Below the pieces are notes generated by a model that searched no databases, was not told where the DNA came from, and saw nothing but the letters and a program-made list of their open reading frames with translations. Positions 4,704-7,098 of a stretch of DNA of 7,098 bases are shown here, piece after piece (positions within the stretch are counted from its first letter, which is position 1; each line of letters begins with the position of its first letter). The translations under genes were made by a program, and so were the position numbers. Source of the stretch: an uncultured Clostridia bacterium (GTDB lineage: Bacteria > Bacillota > Clostridia > TANB77 > CAG-508); assembly GCA_947629805.1 (NCBI GenBank), contig CANRFE010000065.1, forward strand, positions 1 through 7,098. The letters are read 5' to 3'.

Positions 4704-6485
4704 ATGGTACGATATAGTGATGAGTTAATTGATGAAATAAGAAGTAAAAATGATATCGTAGATGTCATATCACAATATGTAGTATTAAAGAGAAGTGGAA
4801 GAAACTTTTTTGGATTGTGTCCATTCCATAAAGAAAAATCGCCTTCTTTTTCTGTTTCACCAGATAAGCAAATATTTCATTGTTTTGGTTGTGGAGTAGG
4901 AGGAAACGTATTTCATTTTTTAAGTAAAATAGAAAATTTAAGTTTTAAAGAGGTTCTAGAAATGCTTGCAGAAAAAGCAGGAATAGAGCTTCCTACTATA
5001 GAAGGAGAAGAGGATAATAAACTTTTACAACGAAAAGCAAAAGTATATGAAATTAATCAATTAGCGGCACTTTTTTATCATGAAAATTTGTACAAGCCTT
5101 CTGCGAAATTAGCACAAGAATATGTCAAAAAAAGAAAATTAGATAACAATACCTTAAAAAATTTTTTAATAGGTTATTCTGGCACTTATAATGAATTATA
5201 TACCATGTTAAAAGAAAAAGGGTTTAAGGAAGAAGAAATTTTAGCATCTAGTTTGGTCAATAAAACGCCAGAGGGAAAGTTTGTGGACCGTTTTCGTAAA
5301 AGACTTATGTTTCCTATTCAAGATACAAGAAATAGAGTGATTGCCTTTGGCGGTAGAGTATTAGATGATAGTAAACCAAAATATATTAATTCACCAGAAA
5401 ACATTGTATATAGTAAAGGAAGACATTTATTTGGCTTAAATGTAGCAAAAAAGAGCGATTTTAAGAAAATTATTATTGTAGAAGGGTATATGGATGCTAT
5501 TTCACTTCATCAAAGAGGCATTCATAATGTAGTTGCTTCTTTAGGAACAGCTATGACAGAGGCCCAAGGAAGATTACTTCGAAAAAGTAGCGAACAAGTT
5601 ATTATTGGCTATGATTCAGATGGAGCAGGGCAAGCAGCAACAATGCGTGGCTTAGAAATTTTGCAAGCACTAGGGTGTGATGTTCGTATTTTACAAATAG
5701 AGGGAGCAAAAGATCCAGATGAATTTGTAGTAAAATATGGACCAGAGCGTTTTGAAAAACAAGTAGAAAAGGCTATTTCTTTGGTAGAGTATAAAGTAAA
5801 AGTCTTAAAAAATACTTTAAATACGGAACATCCGAATGATAAAATTAAATTTTTAAAAGAAATTGCAAAAGTTTTATCAAAAATAGAAAATGAAATTGAA
5901 AGAGAAGTTTATTTAGAGAAAATTGCTTCTGAGTATCAAATATCGAAAGAAGCTATTTATGCAGAAATAGGCAAAATAGTAAATACTACTGCAAAAAGTA
6001 GTAAAATCTTAGAAAAAGCAAAACCAAGGTTAGAAACGAAGCAAATTTCTCAAAATGAAACGCAGAAGGATAAAAGAGAAAAACTCTTAATTTATTTATT
6101 AATTAATTATCCAGAGCAAAGTTATCCAAAATTAAAAAATAAAATTTCATGGCAAGATATAAAAAACGAAAGAAATCAATCTATTATAAAAAAACTGTAT
6201 GAAGAATTAGAAAAAGGAAATAGTAATACTAGTCATGTATTAGATTGGTTTGAAGAAGAAGAGACAATTAATGAAATTTCATGGATTTTAGCTTATGATT
6301 TTGAAATTACAGAAGTAAGTAAGTGTATAGAAGACATACTTAAATTGTATGAAAGAGAAAAAGTAATTTTAGAAAGAAATGAAATTTTAAAGCAATTAGA
6401 GGAACAAAATTTAACACAAGAGCAGAAACACGAATTAGAAGGAAAATTAAATAACATTATTATCCAACTGGCAAAAATGAAATAG
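4704..6485 (+). CDS. dnaG: DNA primase DnaG
   Basis: DnaG makes the short RNA primers for leading-strand initiation and lagging-strand synthesis, working with the replicative helicase DnaB/DnaC. All parts are present in the 593-residue protein. The CHC2-type zinc-binding domain (about 1-97) has C39, H42, C60 and C63 in CPFHKEKSPSF and FHCFGCG. The RNA polymerase basic region includes FGGRVLDDSKPKYINSPE (215-232). The TOPRIM catalytic core shows E260 in IIIVEGYMDA, D304 and D306 in GYDSDGAGQ, and KDPDEF (336-341). The C-terminal part (about 440-593) is a less conserved, lysine- and glutamate-rich helical region that should bind the helicase. Length and catalytic residues look normal. The ATG at 4704 has AGAAAGG 9 nt upstream. 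It is followed after 12 bp by rpoD, the classic macromolecular-synthesis pair, without the rpsU that precedes dnaG in enterobacteria. Confidence 0.97.
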   Translation: MVRYSDELIDEIRSKNDIVDVISQYVVLKRSGRNFFGLCPFHKEKSPSFSVSPDKQIFHCFGCGVGGNVFHFLSKIENLSFKEVLEMLAEKAGIELPTIEGEEDNKLLQRKAKVYEINQLAALFYHENLYKPSAKLAQEYVKKRKLDNNTLKNFLIGYSGTYNELYTMLKEKGFKEEEILASSLVNKTPEGKFVDRFRKRLMFPIQDTRNRVIAFGGRVLDDSKPKYINSPENIVYSKGRHLFGLNVAKKSDFKKIIIVEGYMDAISLHQRGIHNVVASLGTAMTEAQGRLLRKSSEQVIIGYDSDGAGQAATMRGLEILQALGCDVRILQIEGAKDPDEFVVKYGPERFEKQVEKAISLVEYKVKVLKNTLNTEHPNDKIKFLKEIAKVLSKIENEIEREVYLEKIASEYQISKEAIYAEIGKIVNTTAKSSKILEKAKPRLETKQISQNETQKDKREKLLIYLLINYPEQSYPKLKNKISWQDIKNERNQSIIKKLYEELEKGNSNTSHVLDWFEEEETINEISWILAYDFEITEVSKCIEDILKLYEREKVILERNEILKQLEEQNLTQEQKHELEGKLNNIIIQLAKMK

Positions 6486-6490
6486 GAGGG
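6484..6490 (+). promoter_or_regulatory. Ribosome binding site of rpoD overlapping the dnaG stop
   Basis: AGGAGGG overlaps the last two bases of the dnaG TAG stop codon (6483-6485) and lies 7 nt before the GTG at 6498. It fixes that GTG as the rpoD start, since the next in-frame ATG is about 148 codons further on. Ribosomes ending dnaG translation would uncover or occupy this site, which suggests translational coupling of the two genes. Confidence 0.8.
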
Positions 6491-6497
6491 ATTATCA

Positions 6498-7098
6498 GTG
6501 AAAAAAACTGAAAAATCAACAGAAGTAGAAGAAACCAAAAAAAAGAAAGAGAAAATAGAAAAAGACACTAAAATTAGTAAAAAGGCAAAGGAAAGTAAGG
6601 AAGAAACAGCACCAAAAAAAGAAAAGAAAGCAAATAAAAAAGAAGAAATAGAGCCAAAAGTAGAAGAAAAAAAGGAAATAGCAACAGAAGTAAAACAAGA
6701 AGAGGAAAAAGACAAAGTAAAAAAAATTATAGAAAAAGCAAAGACAAAAGGACAAATTACTTATGGAGAGTTAGCAAGTGAATTAGATGATGCGAATGTA
6801 GAACAAATTGATAAAGTATTTGATGCTTTTGAAGATTTAGGTGTGGATATTTTACAAGAAGACTTAGAAGAGCCAGATATTGAAGATTTAGAAGAAGTAG
6901 AAGATATTAAATTAGAAGATATTGACTTAAATGCTGCAATGGATGGAATAAATGTAGATGATCCTGTTCGTATGTATTTAAGAGAAATAGGCAAAATTCC
7001 TCTATTAAATTATGACCAAGAATTAGAATTAGCACAAAAAATATTAGAGGGTGACGAAGAGGCAAAGCAAAAATTAGCAGAATCGAATTTAAGATTAG
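6498..7098 (+). CDS. rpoD: RNA polymerase housekeeping sigma factor RpoD/SigA, N-terminal part (cut by window end)
   Basis: The primary sigma factor directs RNA polymerase to housekeeping promoters. Only the first 200 residues are in the window. Residues 1-72 are an almost pure Lys/Glu-rich, probably disordered extension. Region 1.1 follows (about 73-120, GQITYGELASEL then QIDKVFDAFEDLGVDI), then an acidic linker (121-152). Region 1.2 starts at DDPVRMYLREIGKIPLL (154-170) and the frame continues to ESNLRL, the start of region 2.1, where the sequence ends. Region 1.2 is diagnostic for a group 1 sigma. The GTG start is supported by AGGAGGG with 7-nt spacing. The gene sits 12 bp after dnaG and shares its promoter region. 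The remaining regions 2-4 are expected beyond the window, so completeness cannot be judged. Confidence 0.95.
   Translation, partial: MKKTEKSTEVEETKKKKEKIEKDTKISKKAKESKEETAPKKEKKANKKEEIEPKVEEKKEIATEVKQEEEKDKVKKIIEKAKTKGQITYGELASELDDANVEQIDKVFDAFEDLGVDILQEDLEEPDIEDLEEVEDIKLEDIDLNAAMDGINVDDPVRMYLREIGKIPLLNYDQELELAQKILEGDEEAKQKLAESNLRL

Noticed and set aside
6293..6994. Minus-strand open frames opposite dnaG and rpoD
   Set aside because: They encode Ser/Phe-rich low-complexity proteins that are the mirror of the purine-biased Lys/Glu codons on the + strand, with no plausible ribosome binding sites or domains.

Overview
The window comes from a low-GC, AT-rich Gram-positive bacterium, most likely a member of the Clostridia. 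The supporting signs are A/T-ending codons, strong AGGAGG-type ribosome binding sites, membrane-anchored sortases, a CarD-family RNA polymerase regulator and a dnaG-rpoD gene pair. The dnaG promoter region also matches sigma-H and Spo0A sites, which would point to a spore-former or a descendant of one. The exact taxon cannot be read from the sequence. All recognised genes are on the + strand.

Layout: (1) positions 1-170 are a non-coding leader with a 22-bp direct repeat and a good sigma-A promoter. (2) alaS (171-1931) encodes an unusually compact alanyl-tRNA synthetase. It keeps the aminoacylation core and a zinc-type editing site but lacks the usual beta-barrel insert and the whole C-terminal linker/C-Ala region. 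(3) A nested palindromic, REP-like element (1930-1982) sits directly after alaS. (4) A HinT-type HIT protein follows (2072-2419). (5) Two tandem sortases come next. The first is intact (2508-3191). The second (3215-3848) is broken by a single-base frameshift that separates its catalytic His from its Cys and Arg. (6) A textbook sigma-A promoter drives a CarD-family gene (3980-4558), closed by a strong intrinsic terminator. (7) A compound regulatory region (about 4620-4703) precedes dnaG (4704-6485), which is coupled to rpoD (GTG start at 6498, running off the window end).

Most genes serve core information processing: tRNA charging, transcription initiation (CarD, the housekeeping sigma factor) and replication priming (DnaG). 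The sortase pair is a cell-surface module inserted among them. The most interesting signals are the stacked sigma-H promoter match, Spo0A box and sigma-A -10 in front of dnaG-rpoD, the minimal AlaRS architecture, and the frameshifted sortase paralog. I see no CRISPR array, tRNA or rRNA gene, transposase or clearly novel multi-gene system.
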